64,000 bases of DNA from Blautia faecis (GCF_020554845.1 NZ_JAJCIA010000003.1:111090-175089); one strand, 5' to 3'. Shown: positions 26,362 to 35,598, counted from the stretch's first letter. The notes: generated by a model not told the origin, from the sequence alone. Translations and numbers: made by a program.

Positions 26362-27294
26362 ATGCAGTATATTGAATTTGGAAAAGATAAAGATAAGGTA
26401 TCTGAAATTGTTATGGGATTGATGAGGATTTCAGAGATGTCCACTGGTGAGGTCTTGGATTTGATTGAGACTGGTCTTGAAGAGGGGATTAATTTTCTGG
26501 ATCTCGCAGACATTTATGGTGGCGGAAAATCAGAAGAAGTGATAGGAAAAGTGTTTACAGAGAATCCTTCTTTGCGTACTGAATTTTTTATTCAGTCAAA
26601 ATGCGGAATCCGTTGTGATCCGGATTTTACCTATTTCGATTTTTCCAGAGATTATATTTTGGAGGCTGTAGATGGAATTCTGTCCAGACTTCATACAGAT
26701 CATCTGGATAGCCTGCTTCTTCACAGACCAGATGCGCTTATGGAACCAGATGAAATTGCAGAGGCTTTTGACCGCCTTTATAAAGCTGGAAAAGTACGGA
26801 ATTTTGGGGTTAGCAACATGACGCCTATGATGATGGAAATGCTAAACAGGGAAATACAGTTCCCAATTTGTGCAAACCAGATTCAGCTTAGCTGTGCCGT
26901 TACCCAGGTTTTTGACGCTGGTTTTCACATGGATATGCAGTGTGATAAGGGAATCATGCGAGATGGCGGTGGAGTACTGGAATACTGCCGTATGAAAAAG
27001 ATCCCGGTTCAGGCGTGGTCTTCCCTTCAGTATGGATATTTTCAGGGAACTTTTCTTGGATCTGATAATTATCGGGAATTGAACACTGTGCTCAACAGAA
27101 TTGCTTCTGAAAAGGTGGTCACTCCTATGGCTGTTGCCCTTGCCTGGATTCTCCGCTACCCTGGAGCAACTCAGGCTGTAATCGGCACTACAAAATCGAC
27201 TCGTGTTCGTGAAGCAGCAAAAGCAACGGAAGTTAGGTTGAGTAAAAAAGAGTGGTACGAGATATACCTGGCAGCAGGAAATGATCTGCCATGA
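26362..27294 (+). CDS. Aldo/keto reductase (YdhF-like)
   Basis: A 310-residue NAD(P)H-dependent oxidoreductase with the AKR catalytic residues in context: Asp and Tyr in LDLADIYGGGKSEE, Lys in FIQSKCGIR and His in LLLHRPD. The cofactor-binding C-terminal part contains ATQAVIGTTKSTRVREA. The ATG at 26362 follows AAGAGGAG; an upstream in-frame start at 26314 has no ribosome binding site. The gene has its own terminator. The substrate is unknown. Confidence 0.92.
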   Translation: MQYIEFGKDKDKVSEIVMGLMRISEMSTGEVLDLIETGLEEGINFLDLADIYGGGKSEEVIGKVFTENPSLRTEFFIQSKCGIRCDPDFTYFDFSRDYILEAVDGILSRLHTDHLDSLLLHRPDALMEPDEIAEAFDRLYKAGKVRNFGVSNMTPMMMEMLNREIQFPICANQIQLSCAVTQVFDAGFHMDMQCDKGIMRDGGGVLEYCRMKKIPVQAWSSLQYGYFQGTFLGSDNYRELNTVLNRIASEKVVTPMAVALAWILRYPGATQAVIGTTKSTRVREAAKATEVRLSKKEWYEIYLAAGNDLP

Positions 27295-27338
27295 TAAAGC
27301 AATTTTTGTGCATAATTATTGTGAATAAATGTTTTTGT

Positions 27339-27372
27339 AAAGAGTCGGAGTGATCCGGCTCTTTGTTTTGTT
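27339..27372 (+). terminator. Terminator, copy 2 of a repeated type (after AKR)
   Basis: AAAGAGTCGGAGTGATCCGG then CTCTTTGTTTTGTT. The 31-nt core is identical to the copy after ohyA. Confidence 0.85.
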
Positions 27373-27597
27373 GCATAAATAGATGAAAAGTTTATAAAAA
27401 TGGAAATTAGTATAGTAATTTTACGAGTGTTTTGATAAACTATAAGAAATAAAGGCAGAAAGAGGGTGACGTGGACTGAAGTTTACTTCACACATAAGAT
27501 AAAAATGAAAAGACTTTTTTCAGAAATAAAAATACAGTCAGAAGAAATAATAAAGTACATGAGATGACTATACTGAATCTAAAGAAGGGAAATGCTC
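27373..27597. other. Intergenic region before the Rpn-family gene
   Basis: About 225 bp, AT-rich, with no ORF of note. It ends in AAAGAAGGGA, the ribosome binding site for the next gene. No convincing promoter boxes were seen. Confidence 0.4.
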
Positions 27598-28434
27598 ATG
27601 TCAAACACAAAACATGAAGATGCGATTATGAAAATGGGTTTTCGGTATTTTCGTGATCAGATACTGAAGATGCTGGGAATTGATTACGACTATGTAGATA
27701 TCGGACCTACAGAGCTTGTGGAATTAACCATTCATTCCATGTTTATGGATTTTACGTTTCTGACGACAGAAGATTTTTATATCCATGTGGAGTTTCAGAC
27801 CACAGATTCCGGGAAAGATGATCTGAGAAGATTCCATGCATATGAAGCTGTTTTTTCTCATGAAACAGGGAAAAAGGTGCTTACATATGTGATTTACTCT
27901 GGCGGCATTAAAAATGCCAGAGATACACTGGATTGTGGAACTTACTCATACAAAATATCTCCTATATTTTTGACACAGAAGAGCGCGGATGAAGTTTTTC
28001 ACTATTTGCAGGAGAAGAGCAAAAAGGGAGAAGGCTTTACAGATGAGGACTATGCGAAGCTGTCATTAACCCCATTAATGAGCAGCGGACAAGGTAAGAA
28101 AGATACAATAAAAACAGCGATATTGCTTGCAAAACAGGATACCAGAGTAACCGCAGAAAAGACCGTAGCGATATTATATACAATGGCGGATAAGTTTTTG
28201 CAGGGAAGTGATTTGGAAGAGATAAAGGAGGTTGTAGCGATGACAAGATTAGGTCAGATGTTGTACGATGATGGATTAAAAGCTGGAAAAAGTGAAGGAA
28301 GAATAGAAGGAAGTGATAGAATGGCATCATTAACCAAGAAGCTTTTGGAAGCTGATAGAATGGCTGACTTGCAACTGGCGTTGGACGATCCTGGATATCG
28401 TGAAAAACTGATGGATGAATATGGAATAAAATAA
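27598..28434 (+). CDS. Rpn-family recombination-promoting nuclease/putative transposase
   Basis: A 278-residue protein of the PD-(D/E)XK superfamily found in many copies in gut Firmicutes. The N-terminal nuclease region contains MDFTFLTTEDFYIHVEFQTT, holding the Asp and E-x-Q of the active site. The C-terminal part is helical and charged (GLKAGKSEGRIEGSDRMASL), like other Rpn tails. The ATG at 27598 has AAGAAGGGA at good spacing; the ATG at 27592 is too close to it. Rpn proteins promote recA-independent recombination in E. coli; the role here is unproven. Confidence 0.8.
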   Translation: MSNTKHEDAIMKMGFRYFRDQILKMLGIDYDYVDIGPTELVELTIHSMFMDFTFLTTEDFYIHVEFQTTDSGKDDLRRFHAYEAVFSHETGKKVLTYVIYSGGIKNARDTLDCGTYSYKISPIFLTQKSADEVFHYLQEKSKKGEGFTDEDYAKLSLTPLMSSGQGKKDTIKTAILLAKQDTRVTAEKTVAILYTMADKFLQGSDLEEIKEVVAMTRLGQMLYDDGLKAGKSEGRIEGSDRMASLTKKLLEADRMADLQLALDDPGYREKLMDEYGIK

Positions 28435-28452
28435 AGTGAATTAAGCGAAGCG

Positions 28453-28482
28453 AAGAGTCGGAGAATTCCGACTCTTTGTTTC
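28453..28482 (+). terminator. Terminator, copy 3 of a repeated type (after Rpn gene)
   Basis: AAGAGTCGGA and TCCGACTCTT form a perfect 10-bp stem with loop GAAT, followed by TGTTT. Confidence 0.8.
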
Positions 28483-28511
28483 AAAAGAAATGAATTAAAA
28501 AGGAGCAGAAT

Positions 28512-30569
28512 ATGAGAAAACCACAAAATTTTCAATGGAAAGAAATAACCATGGGAACCTGTTATTATCCGGAGCATTGGAGCAGAGAATTATGGCAGGA
28601 TGATTTACAGAGAATGAAGGCGGCAGGGATTACTGTGATCCGCGTGGCAGAGTTTGCCTGGAACAAAGTGGAGCCGGAGGAGAATGTTTTTGTATTTGAT
28701 TTCTGGGATGAATTTCTGAAATTATGTAAACTGGAAGAAATGCAGGTGATTTTTGGAACACCTACAGCTACACCGCCGGCATGGCTTACGGAAAAATACC
28801 CGGAAGTTTTAAATTGCCGTCAAGATGGAGTTCCATATCGTCATGGAGCCAGAAGACATTACAATTACAATTCACCAAAATATAGAGAATTATCTGCAAG
28901 GATCGTAGAAAAGCTGGCGCAGCATTACGGCAAACATCCGGCAATTGTGGGATGGCAGATTGACAATGAACTGAATTGTGAGGTGGATGAATTTTATTCA
29001 GAGGCAGATTCTGTTGCCTTTCGTAATTTTGTGAAAGAAAAGTATAAAACTCTGGATAACCTCAACGAAGCATGGGGAACTGTTTTCTGGAATCAGACCT
29101 ATACAGACTGGGAGCAGATTTATGTTCCGCGACCGGTGTTAAATAATGGTTGCAATCCACATCTCAGGCTGGATTATTACCGCTTTATTTCAGAAAGTAC
29201 AATTTCTTTCTGTAAAATGCAGGCAGAAATAATCTCGAAATATAAGAAAGACGGAGACTATATCACCACAAATGGTATGTTCTGGAATCTGGATAATCAC
29301 AAGATGGCAGAGGAATGCCTGGATGTTTATACATATGATTCCTATCCAAGTTTTGCATTTGGGTTGAACAGAGATCCGAAGACCGCGAAAGACCTGAATG
29401 ACCGTCATTGGAGTAAAAATCTAACGGAAGTACGTTCCATATGTCCTCATTTTGGTATTATGGAACAGCAGTCTGGGGCAGGTGGATGGACTACAAGAAT
29501 GGAAGGTCCGGCACCAAGACCTGGTCAGCTTACACTTTGGGCAATGCAGAGTGTAGCCCATGGCGCAGATTATATTTCTTTTTTCAGGTGGAGAACCTGT
29601 ACTTTTAGTACAGAAATGTACTGGCATGGAATTTTGGATTATGACAATCGCGATAACCGTAAGCTGGCAGAGGTAAAAGACTTTTATAATAAATTAAAGT
29701 GTCTGGATGAAGTTTGCGGAGCGGATTATACAGCTGCATTTGGAGTATTAAAAGACTACGACAATATGTGGGATACGAATGTGGATGTATGGCATAGAAG
29801 GGTGGAAGCGCAGAGCTCAGAAGAAATCTTCATTGCTTCTGAAATTTATCACACCCCATATAATACGTTATATCTGAGCGAGGATACAGATATAAAGGAA
29901 TTGCAGAAATATCCAGTGCTCATCTATGCACATCCTGTTATTATGACGGGAAAAAGAGCTGCTTTACTTAAAGAATATGTAGCAAATGGCGGAATCCTGA
30001 TCATAGGCTGCCGTTCCGGATATAAGCAGGAAAATGGCAAATGTGTTATGCTTCCGCAGCCCGGACTTTTGCAGAAAATTACTGGTTCAGATGTGAGAGA
30101 TTTTACATTCACAAGTCCAGCAGAGCCGTCTGTCACCGCCAACTGGGACGGTCAGACGATTGACATGCCAATATTTAACGACATTATGGAGCCTGTAGAG
30201 GAGGGAGAAACTCTGGCTTTCTACGACAATAGCTATTACGCAGGAAAACCAGCCGTAATCAGAAAGAATACAGGAAAGGGATATGCAATTCATTTTGGCA
30301 GTACTTTTTCCAGAGAAAGCATGAAGGTGCTGTTAGAATACACAGGAATTCTGGAACCATTCCAGGCTATGCTTGAAGCTCCACAGGAGGTGGAAGTCAT
30401 TCAGCGTGTGAAAGGAAATAAGAAATACTTCTTTGTCCTGAACTATATGGGTTCAGAACAAAAAATTGTGCTGAAAAAGCAGATGCGGTCCTTATATGAT
30501 AATGTAATTGCAAATGGTGAAATCTGCATGAAACCGTATGAGACAATAGTTTATGAAGTTTTGGAATGA
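28512..30569 (+). CDS. Beta-galactosidase, glycoside hydrolase family 42
   Basis: A 685-residue retaining beta-galactosidase. The GH42 catalytic barrel has acid/base Glu153 (GWQIDNELN) and nucleophile Glu318 (FGIMEQQSG). A trimerisation domain with ALLKEYVANGGILIIGCRSG follows, then a small C-terminal beta domain. There is no signal peptide, so it acts inside the cell on imported galactosides such as galactan or milk-oligosaccharide fragments. AAAAAGGAGC precedes the ATG, and its own terminator follows. No sugar transporter is adjacent; the importer at 16-20 kb is a possible partner, which is speculation. Confidence 0.95.
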   Translation: MRKPQNFQWKEITMGTCYYPEHWSRELWQDDLQRMKAAGITVIRVAEFAWNKVEPEENVFVFDFWDEFLKLCKLEEMQVIFGTPTATPPAWLTEKYPEVLNCRQDGVPYRHGARRHYNYNSPKYRELSARIVEKLAQHYGKHPAIVGWQIDNELNCEVDEFYSEADSVAFRNFVKEKYKTLDNLNEAWGTVFWNQTYTDWEQIYVPRPVLNNGCNPHLRLDYYRFISESTISFCKMQAEIISKYKKDGDYITTNGMFWNLDNHKMAEECLDVYTYDSYPSFAFGLNRDPKTAKDLNDRHWSKNLTEVRSICPHFGIMEQQSGAGGWTTRMEGPAPRPGQLTLWAMQSVAHGADYISFFRWRTCTFSTEMYWHGILDYDNRDNRKLAEVKDFYNKLKCLDEVCGADYTAAFGVLKDYDNMWDTNVDVWHRRVEAQSSEEIFIASEIYHTPYNTLYLSEDTDIKELQKYPVLIYAHPVIMTGKRAALLKEYVANGGILIIGCRSGYKQENGKCVMLPQPGLLQKITGSDVRDFTFTSPAEPSVTANWDGQTIDMPIFNDIMEPVEEGETLAFYDNSYYAGKPAVIRKNTGKGYAIHFGSTFSRESMKVLLEYTGILEPFQAMLEAPQEVEVIQRVKGNKKYFFVLNYMGSEQKIVLKKQMRSLYDNVIANGEICMKPYETIVYEVLE

Positions 30570-30624
30570 AACAGGAAAATGTTTTTGAAAATATGAAATT
30601 AAATAAATTAGAAATAGTTAAACG

Positions 30625-30655
30625 AAGAGTCGGAGAAATCCGGCTCTTTGTTGTT
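30625..30655 (+). terminator. Terminator, copy 4 of a repeated type (after GH42)
   Basis: AAGAGTCGGAGAAATCCGGC then TCTTTGTTG; the same stem as the copies at 26160, 27339 and 28453 with a changed loop. Confidence 0.8.
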
Positions 30656-30783
30656 TATAAGGTAGTGAGCCAAATTCATAGAACGCGTTTGATTTCAGTT
30701 TTTAAACGCGCCATGGTTAGGGGTTAGGTTATGAATAAAACAGGTTAATTCAACAGAAAAACAAGTCATATCCAATAATTGTC

Positions 30784-30813
30784 TTGCATACCTATTATTT
30801 AATCCAGTATAAT
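30784..30813 (+). promoter_or_regulatory. Promoter of the Ntn-hydrolase gene
   Basis: The -35 TTGCAT (30784-30789) and -10 TATAAT (30808-30813) are separated by 18 bp, leaving a leader of about 25 nt before the ATG at 30845. Confidence 0.65.
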
Positions 30814-30844
30814 GATTATATCAAAAATATTACAGGAGGGGGGT

Positions 30845-31972
30845 ATGCAGATGAGGACACAATCGAAGAAACATAAGATAATCCGTACGGTTTTACTGGT
30901 GATTCTTTTGCTTCTGATAGTGGCTGCGGGTGGTTTTATTTCAGTGTATGAGGGGCGTTTTCAAACCATAAGCAGTATACAGAAAGTGACAGATTACGAC
31001 GAGTATAATCTGTATCGCATGGATGTGAAATATGATTATGATCTGGATCGACTGATCGAATACGGCATAACAGATAACCAGAGCTTTGTTGATGCCATTG
31101 TGAAAGAGGCACTTCCTATCTTGCCAGTACATATTAAAGCACCGGATTTTGGCTGCAGTGCTTTTACCCTGCAGGAAGCAGACGGAAATGTGCTGATGGG
31201 CAGAAACTATGATTTCAAACGGGATACTTCCGCAATGCTGGTTTACTGTGAACCGAAGGGTGGTTACAAATCCGTGGCTTTCGCAGCATTGGATAATATC
31301 TCTGCAAATATTCCGGATGTGAGTATGAAGAAAAAGCTTGCCACATTAACAGCACCATTTATCTGCCTGGATGGCATGAATGAAAAAGGGGTATCTATTG
31401 CAGTCCTTACTTTGGACAGCGAACCGGTTCACCAGAATACAGGCAAGCCGGTGATCGGAACTACGCTTGTGATCCGTTTGATTCTGGACCGTGCGGCAAC
31501 TACAGAAGAAGCCGTAGAGCTTCTGAATCAGTATGACATGTTTGCTACAAGCGGCAGAGATTATCATTTTTATATCACAGATGCTTCCGGTGATGGCAGA
31601 GTAGTGGAGTATGACTGTGAAAGTGAAACCAGAGAATTGGTTGCCACATCAATTCGCTCCATTACGAATTTCTTTGGACTCTATGAGGATAAAGTCCTTC
31701 CGAATCAGAAGAATGGCATTTACGGTCACGGAAAAGAGCGGTATGACAAAATGGAAGCTATTTTTGACTATGAGGAAGTTTACAACAGTGATGTTGCATG
31801 GGAGGCTTTGAAGGCCGCATCACAGGAGCCGTCAGAGGAGGAAGTTACCAGTAATACCCAGTGGTCTATTGTTTATGATGATACCAATCTCACCGCAGAG
31901 ATTGCCCTTCGGAGAAACTGGGATGATGTGATCGGGTATAATCTGAAGGATAACGCGATTACACTAAAATAA
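30845..31972 (+). CDS. Membrane-anchored linear amide C-N hydrolase (choloylglycine hydrolase/C45-like)
   Basis: A 375-residue protein with one N-terminal membrane segment (about residues 13-33), a ~65-residue pre-region, then an Ntn-hydrolase domain starting around Cys104 (FGCSAFTLQ, followed by GNVLMGRNYDF), the pattern of the penicillin V acylase/bile salt hydrolase superfamily. In that family the Cys becomes the N-terminal nucleophile after processing, so here the anchor and pre-region would be removed or left behind. The domain probably faces outward. The ATG at 30845 follows AGGAGGGGGG; 30851 is possible. The substrate (acyl-amide, bile salt, N-acyl amino acid) is not determined. Confidence 0.82.
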   Translation: MQMRTQSKKHKIIRTVLLVILLLLIVAAGGFISVYEGRFQTISSIQKVTDYDEYNLYRMDVKYDYDLDRLIEYGITDNQSFVDAIVKEALPILPVHIKAPDFGCSAFTLQEADGNVLMGRNYDFKRDTSAMLVYCEPKGGYKSVAFAALDNISANIPDVSMKKKLATLTAPFICLDGMNEKGVSIAVLTLDSEPVHQNTGKPVIGTTLVIRLILDRAATTEEAVELLNQYDMFATSGRDYHFYITDASGDGRVVEYDCESETRELVATSIRSITNFFGLYEDKVLPNQKNGIYGHGKERYDKMEAIFDYEEVYNSDVAWEALKAASQEPSEEEVTSNTQWSIVYDDTNLTAEIALRRNWDDVIGYNLKDNAITLK

Positions 31973-31977
31973 TAACA

Positions 31978-32004
31978 TAGAGCCTGTTTCAAACATAATC
32001 CGGT
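31978..32004. repeat. Degraded MITE-like end
   Basis: TAGAGCCTGTTTCAAACATA resembles the TAGAGCGTGTTTGAAAAA terminus; only the end is recognisable. Confidence 0.4.
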
Positions 32005-32056
32005 AGTCTTAAAGGAAGAGAAAGACACGTGAACCAGAAGTTCAATATAAGGTTTT

Positions 32057-32108
32057 AAATGCCTCGTCAAAGGGAAGCTTCATCATTTCCCCGGCGGGGC
32101 ATTTTGAT
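32057..32108 (+). terminator. Terminator after the Ntn-hydrolase gene
   Basis: AAATGCCTCG (32057-32066) pairs with CGGGGCATTT (32094-32103), with an inner GGGAA/TTCCC stem, followed by TGATTATTT. Confidence 0.65.
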
Positions 32109-32226
32109 TATTTGAAATACTAATCTTGTTACAGTGTTGACTGGAATGTTAGTGAAATTTGTCTATAAATTTGAAACAATATGTCAACTTAGTCTGAAAA
32201 ATAACGCTTTAACACGTTAATTTTGA

Positions 32227-32255
32227 TTGACTCCATAGTATATGCAGTGTATTAT
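32227..32255 (+). promoter_or_regulatory. Promoter of the YfcC-family transporter
   Basis: The -35 TTGACT (32227-32232) and -10 TATTAT (32250-32255) are separated by 17 bp. A small palindrome, TTAACACGTTAA, lies just upstream (32211-32222) and could be an operator. The leader is about 117 nt. Confidence 0.65.
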
Positions 32256-32378
32256 GAATTTATAATTGCTGTTTGCGGAGTGGATAAATGTATGGGGTAT
32301 GCATAAGAAAAAAGTGTAAAACTCTTCAGGCAAAGCGAATAGTTTTTATAATCCATCTATCTAAAGGGGGAGTCATTT

Positions 32379-33785
32379 ATGACGGGAAAGAGAAAAAGAA
32401 AACTGGCAATGCCAGACACCCTGATCATCGTAGCATCCGTTGTACTTCTGGTGGCGATTCTTTCATGGATCATTCCATCCGGAACCTACGATTATCAGGA
32501 AATGAACATCAATGGAAGAATTCGAAACGTAGCCATTGATGGAACTTATCACACAATTGATAAATCCGAAGTTACCACAACCGGATTCCTTGGATTTTTC
32601 AGTGTACTGTATCGAGGCTGCGTGGAGGCTGCTGATGTAATCTTCATGATCCTCTGCTGCTGCGGAACTTTCGGTGTTGTGGTGAAAACAGGTGCTTTCC
32701 ATGCAGGAATCGGAACCATTTTAAAGAAACTGAAGGGAAAAGAAATTCTGCTTGTTCCAATCATTATGATGATCTTCGGACTGGGCGGTTCTGTGTTTGG
32801 TATGGCAAGTGAATTCTATGGATTTTATCCATTGATCGTAGGTCTGGGAGTTGCTCTTGGATATGATGCAATGTTCGGATTTGCCATTATTGCAGTTGGA
32901 GAGTTTGTTGGATTTATGGGAGCGACATTGAATCCATATTCTGTAGGAATTGCCCAGACAATTTCAGGTGTAGAGCTTTATTCCGGAACCGGATACCGTG
33001 CGATCTGCTTCGTGATCTTCATGGCAATTTCCATTATCTATGTAATGATTTACGGGCGGAAAATTAAGAAAAATCCAGGTGCATCCGTTGTATTTGGTGA
33101 AAAAAACATTCATGCCTTTGACAGAGATGAGTTAAATGAATACAGCTTTACCTTAAAAGACGGTCTGGTTCTTCTGGATGTTCTGGTAGTGCTGGTTGTT
33201 CTTATGCTGGGGCTGATCAAATGGGGATGGGATTTCCCGCAGCTTTGTGGCTTGTTCCTTCTTATGTCCATGATTGCTGCAGCAATCTGTAAGTGGTCTC
33301 CGAATAAATGGTGCAGTGAGTTTATTGACAGCGCCAAGACTGCAATGTGGGGATGTATCCTGACGGGTATTGCGAAAGCTATCACAGTTGTTATGCAGGA
33401 CGCGCAGATTATGGATACTGTTATCTACGGCCTATCAAACGTGCTGAAAAATGCGCCTCATGCAGTTTCTGCACAGGTAATGCTTGTAGTACAGACGCTG
33501 ATCAACTTCTTCATTCCGTCTGCAACCGGTCAGGCTTCTGCAACCATGCCGATCATGGCACAGCTGGCAGATATTATTGGTGTGAGCAGACAGACAGCAG
33601 TTCTTGCATTCCAGTTTGGCGACGGACTTTCCAATATTTTCTGGCCGACGGCAGATATCGTTATCATCTGTGGCCTGGGTGGAATTTCCCTGCAGAAATG
33701 GTATAAGTGGTTTACACCGCTGTTTCTGATCTTGTTTGTGACACAGGCGATTTTGTTGGGAATTGCAACTGGAATTGGGTTCTAG
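32379..33785 (+). CDS. YfcC/DcuC-superfamily membrane transporter
   Basis: A 468-residue protein with about 12 hydrophobic segments and an extracytoplasmic loop after TM1. Recognisable blocks are GFFSVLYRGCVEAADVIFMI and FIPSATGQASATMPIMAQLAD, typical of the YfcC (C4-dicarboxylate anaerobic carrier-like) family. AAAGGGGGAG lies before the ATG. The dipeptidase gene begins 20 bp downstream, so uptake of a dipeptide or amino acid is a reasonable guess, though members of the family vary in substrate. Confidence 0.82.
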   Translation: MTGKRKRKLAMPDTLIIVASVVLLVAILSWIIPSGTYDYQEMNINGRIRNVAIDGTYHTIDKSEVTTTGFLGFFSVLYRGCVEAADVIFMILCCCGTFGVVVKTGAFHAGIGTILKKLKGKEILLVPIIMMIFGLGGSVFGMASEFYGFYPLIVGLGVALGYDAMFGFAIIAVGEFVGFMGATLNPYSVGIAQTISGVELYSGTGYRAICFVIFMAISIIYVMIYGRKIKKNPGASVVFGEKNIHAFDRDELNEYSFTLKDGLVLLDVLVVLVVLMLGLIKWGWDFPQLCGLFLLMSMIAAAICKWSPNKWCSEFIDSAKTAMWGCILTGIAKAITVVMQDAQIMDTVIYGLSNVLKNAPHAVSAQVMLVVQTLINFFIPSATGQASATMPIMAQLADIIGVSRQTAVLAFQFGDGLSNIFWPTADIVIICGLGGISLQKWYKWFTPLFLILFVTQAILLGIATGIGF

Positions 33786-33805
33786 AGAGTGTTTGATTTT
33801 TAGAA
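33783..33805. repeat. Degraded MITE-like end
   Basis: TAGAGAGTGTTTGATTTTTA resembles the repeat terminus; it lies between the transporter stop and the dipeptidase start. Confidence 0.35.
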
Positions 33806-34384
33806 ATGGTATATCTAATGGAAAGAAAAGGAAATCTTATTAAACTTACAGACCTGTCCTCAGATTTTATCATTGATCTGAAATATGCCACGCCGGATAA
33901 TTTCACCGGCGTGCAGGTGTACCAGTCAGCGGACTGCTGGCTGGATGAGCACACTGCGCAGATTCTGATAAAAGCGAAGGAAATTTTCGAAAAAGATGGC
34001 TATCGGGTGAAAATATGGGACGCTTATCGTCCCATTCGTGCACAGAAGCGGTTCTGGGAGATAATGCCAAATGATGACTTTATTGCCCGTCCGCCGGATA
34101 TGACGAAAATTAAGAAATTCCGTCCTACTCATATGAACGGAATGTGTGTTGACGTCACACTGACTGATAAAGAAGGCAACGAAATCGAAATGCCATCTCC
34201 ATTTGACACTATGGACGAACGCGCTGCTTTGAATTCTTCCGGTCATTCCGAAACCGGAAGAAGAAACGGCGAGTATTTGAAACAAGTAATGGAATCCGTA
34301 GGCTTCCAGGCATATGAGTGCGAATGGTGGCATTTTTATGATGTATCTACGGATCCGGCGCCGTTTTCGGATTATGAAATTTAA
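33806..34384 (+). CDS. D-alanyl-D-alanine dipeptidase (VanX/DdpX-like, peptidase M15D)
   Basis: A 192-residue zinc dipeptidase. The zinc and catalytic residues fit the M15D pattern: the H and D of THMNGMCVDVTLTD, then the Glu and His of ECEWWHFYD; the Arg of IWDAYRPIRAQ is also conserved. There is no signal peptide, so it is probably cytoplasmic, hydrolysing D-Ala-D-Ala or similar dipeptides brought in during peptidoglycan turnover. No vanHA genes are nearby, so a vancomycin-resistance role is unlikely. The start is uncertain (33806 or 33818; no good ribosome binding site). Its stop overlaps the stop of the convergent kinase gene. Confidence 0.85.
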   Translation: MVYLMERKGNLIKLTDLSSDFIIDLKYATPDNFTGVQVYQSADCWLDEHTAQILIKAKEIFEKDGYRVKIWDAYRPIRAQKRFWEIMPNDDFIARPPDMTKIKKFRPTHMNGMCVDVTLTDKEGNEIEMPSPFDTMDERAALNSSGHSETGRRNGEYLKQVMESVGFQAYECEWWHFYDVSTDPAPFSDYEI

Positions 34385-35598
34385 TTTTTTGAACTACTAA
34401 CGGGCAGCATAAGTGCAATTATGCTGCCTTTTTCATTACTTTCTAATACTTTTACTGAGCCACCGTGTTCCCGCGCAATGGAGTCAACCAGTGCCAGTCC
34501 CAGTCCGGCACCGCCCATAGCCCGGCTGCGGGACTTGTCTACACGGAAAAAAGGATCAAAGATTTTTTTCTGATTTTCAGGTGAAATGCCGATGCCGGTG
34601 TCCTTTACCAGGATCATGACCTGGCTGTTTTTTTCCTTCACTGAAACTGTGACAGAGCCATTGGGACGGTTATATTTAATGGCATTTTCTACAAGATTGT
34701 AGACTGCACGATAAAGAAGTACATAGCTGCCGGTGATATTGCGAATATTGTTATTAAGTGCAGATGCATCAGGCGTGTGGACATCAGTATGCCAATCCTG
34801 ACTGGCGCTGTCATCAAAATGAATTGAAATCCCTGCTTTTTCTGCAACTGGGTCCAGATCGCAGAAAACTTCATCAACAAGCTCTTCCAGTGTAACCTGA
34901 TCTGTTCGTGGAACAGATTTCAGATTCGTCATGTCAAGAAGGGTTCCCACCAGCTGGGAAAGCCTTGCTGTCTGTTCTTTAATCATGGTGAAAAGCTGTC
35001 GGTATTCAACCATTTCCGGTTCCTGCTTTTTCTCAAAAACTTCCAGGTTGGTCTGCAATACTGCAAGTGGTGTCCGCAGCTCATGAGCTGCATTTGCAGA
35101 AAACTGTTTCTGTGTACTGAAGGCATTGTCCAGCCTGGCCAGCATTTCATTGAAAGAGCTGGTCAGCTGTGCAATTTCATCCTTTGAATTGGGAACTGCC
35201 AGCTGGGTGGAAAGGTTCTGCGCCTGGATCTGACTGACTTCACTGGTTAGCTTCTGCAGCGGCGTAAGGGTCTTTTTTGTAAGAAAATAAGTACACACGC
35301 TGGAAAGAAGAATAATGATCGTGGTGGCAATAACACTTCGGAGAAGAAAATCCTCCTTGGTTTCCTGAATTTCCTGTTCAAACTGAGGAAAAAGAGCTTT
35401 GGGATCTACATTAAAGGTAATGGGTGAATCTCCATCCTGTGGATCCACCTTGATCATATAATTCTGCAATCCGTCCATTCCCGATACGGCAGAATGGCTG
35501 ATGAAGAAGTACATAAGAACACAGGAGACAATCATCAGTAAGGACAGCAATAAAGTGAGTTTCAGCTGAAGTGAGGTGTGGAAACGTTTTTTTGTCAT
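34381..35598 (-). CDS. OmpR-system sensor histidine kinase
   Basis: A 405-residue membrane kinase. TM1 lies at about residues 13-34, a short extracellular loop of ~50 residues follows, TM2 is at about 88-107, then come HAMP (108-160), HisKA with His172 (NAAHELRTPLAV) and HATPase_c with NAIKYN, DTGIGISPENQ and GGAGLGLAL. It overlaps the response regulator by 4 bp, so the two are translationally coupled. The pair is divergent from the thioredoxin/ferredoxin cluster and may sense extracytoplasmic redox or envelope state; this is inference. Confidence 0.93.
   Translation of the reverse strand: MTKKRFHTSLQLKLTLLLSLLMIVSCVLMYFFISHSAVSGMDGLQNYMIKVDPQDGDSPITFNVDPKALFPQFEQEIQETKEDFLLRSVIATTIIILLSSVCTYFLTKKTLTPLQKLTSEVSQIQAQNLSTQLAVPNSKDEIAQLTSSFNEMLARLDNAFSTQKQFSANAAHELRTPLAVLQTNLEVFEKKQEPEMVEYRQLFTMIKEQTARLSQLVGTLLDMTNLKSVPRTDQVTLEELVDEVFCDLDPVAEKAGISIHFDDSASQDWHTDVHTPDASALNNNIRNITGSYVLLYRAVYNLVENAIKYNRPNGSVTVSVKEKNSQVMILVKDTGIGISPENQKKIFDPFFRVDKSRSRAMGGAGLGLALVDSIAREHGGSVKVLESNEKGSIIALMLPVSSSKN

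Noticed and set aside
33806..34384. Vancomycin-resistance dipeptidase
   Set aside because: No vanH, vanA/B-type ligase or vanRS genes are adjacent; the OmpR-type pair next to it faces away and is divergent from the redox operon.
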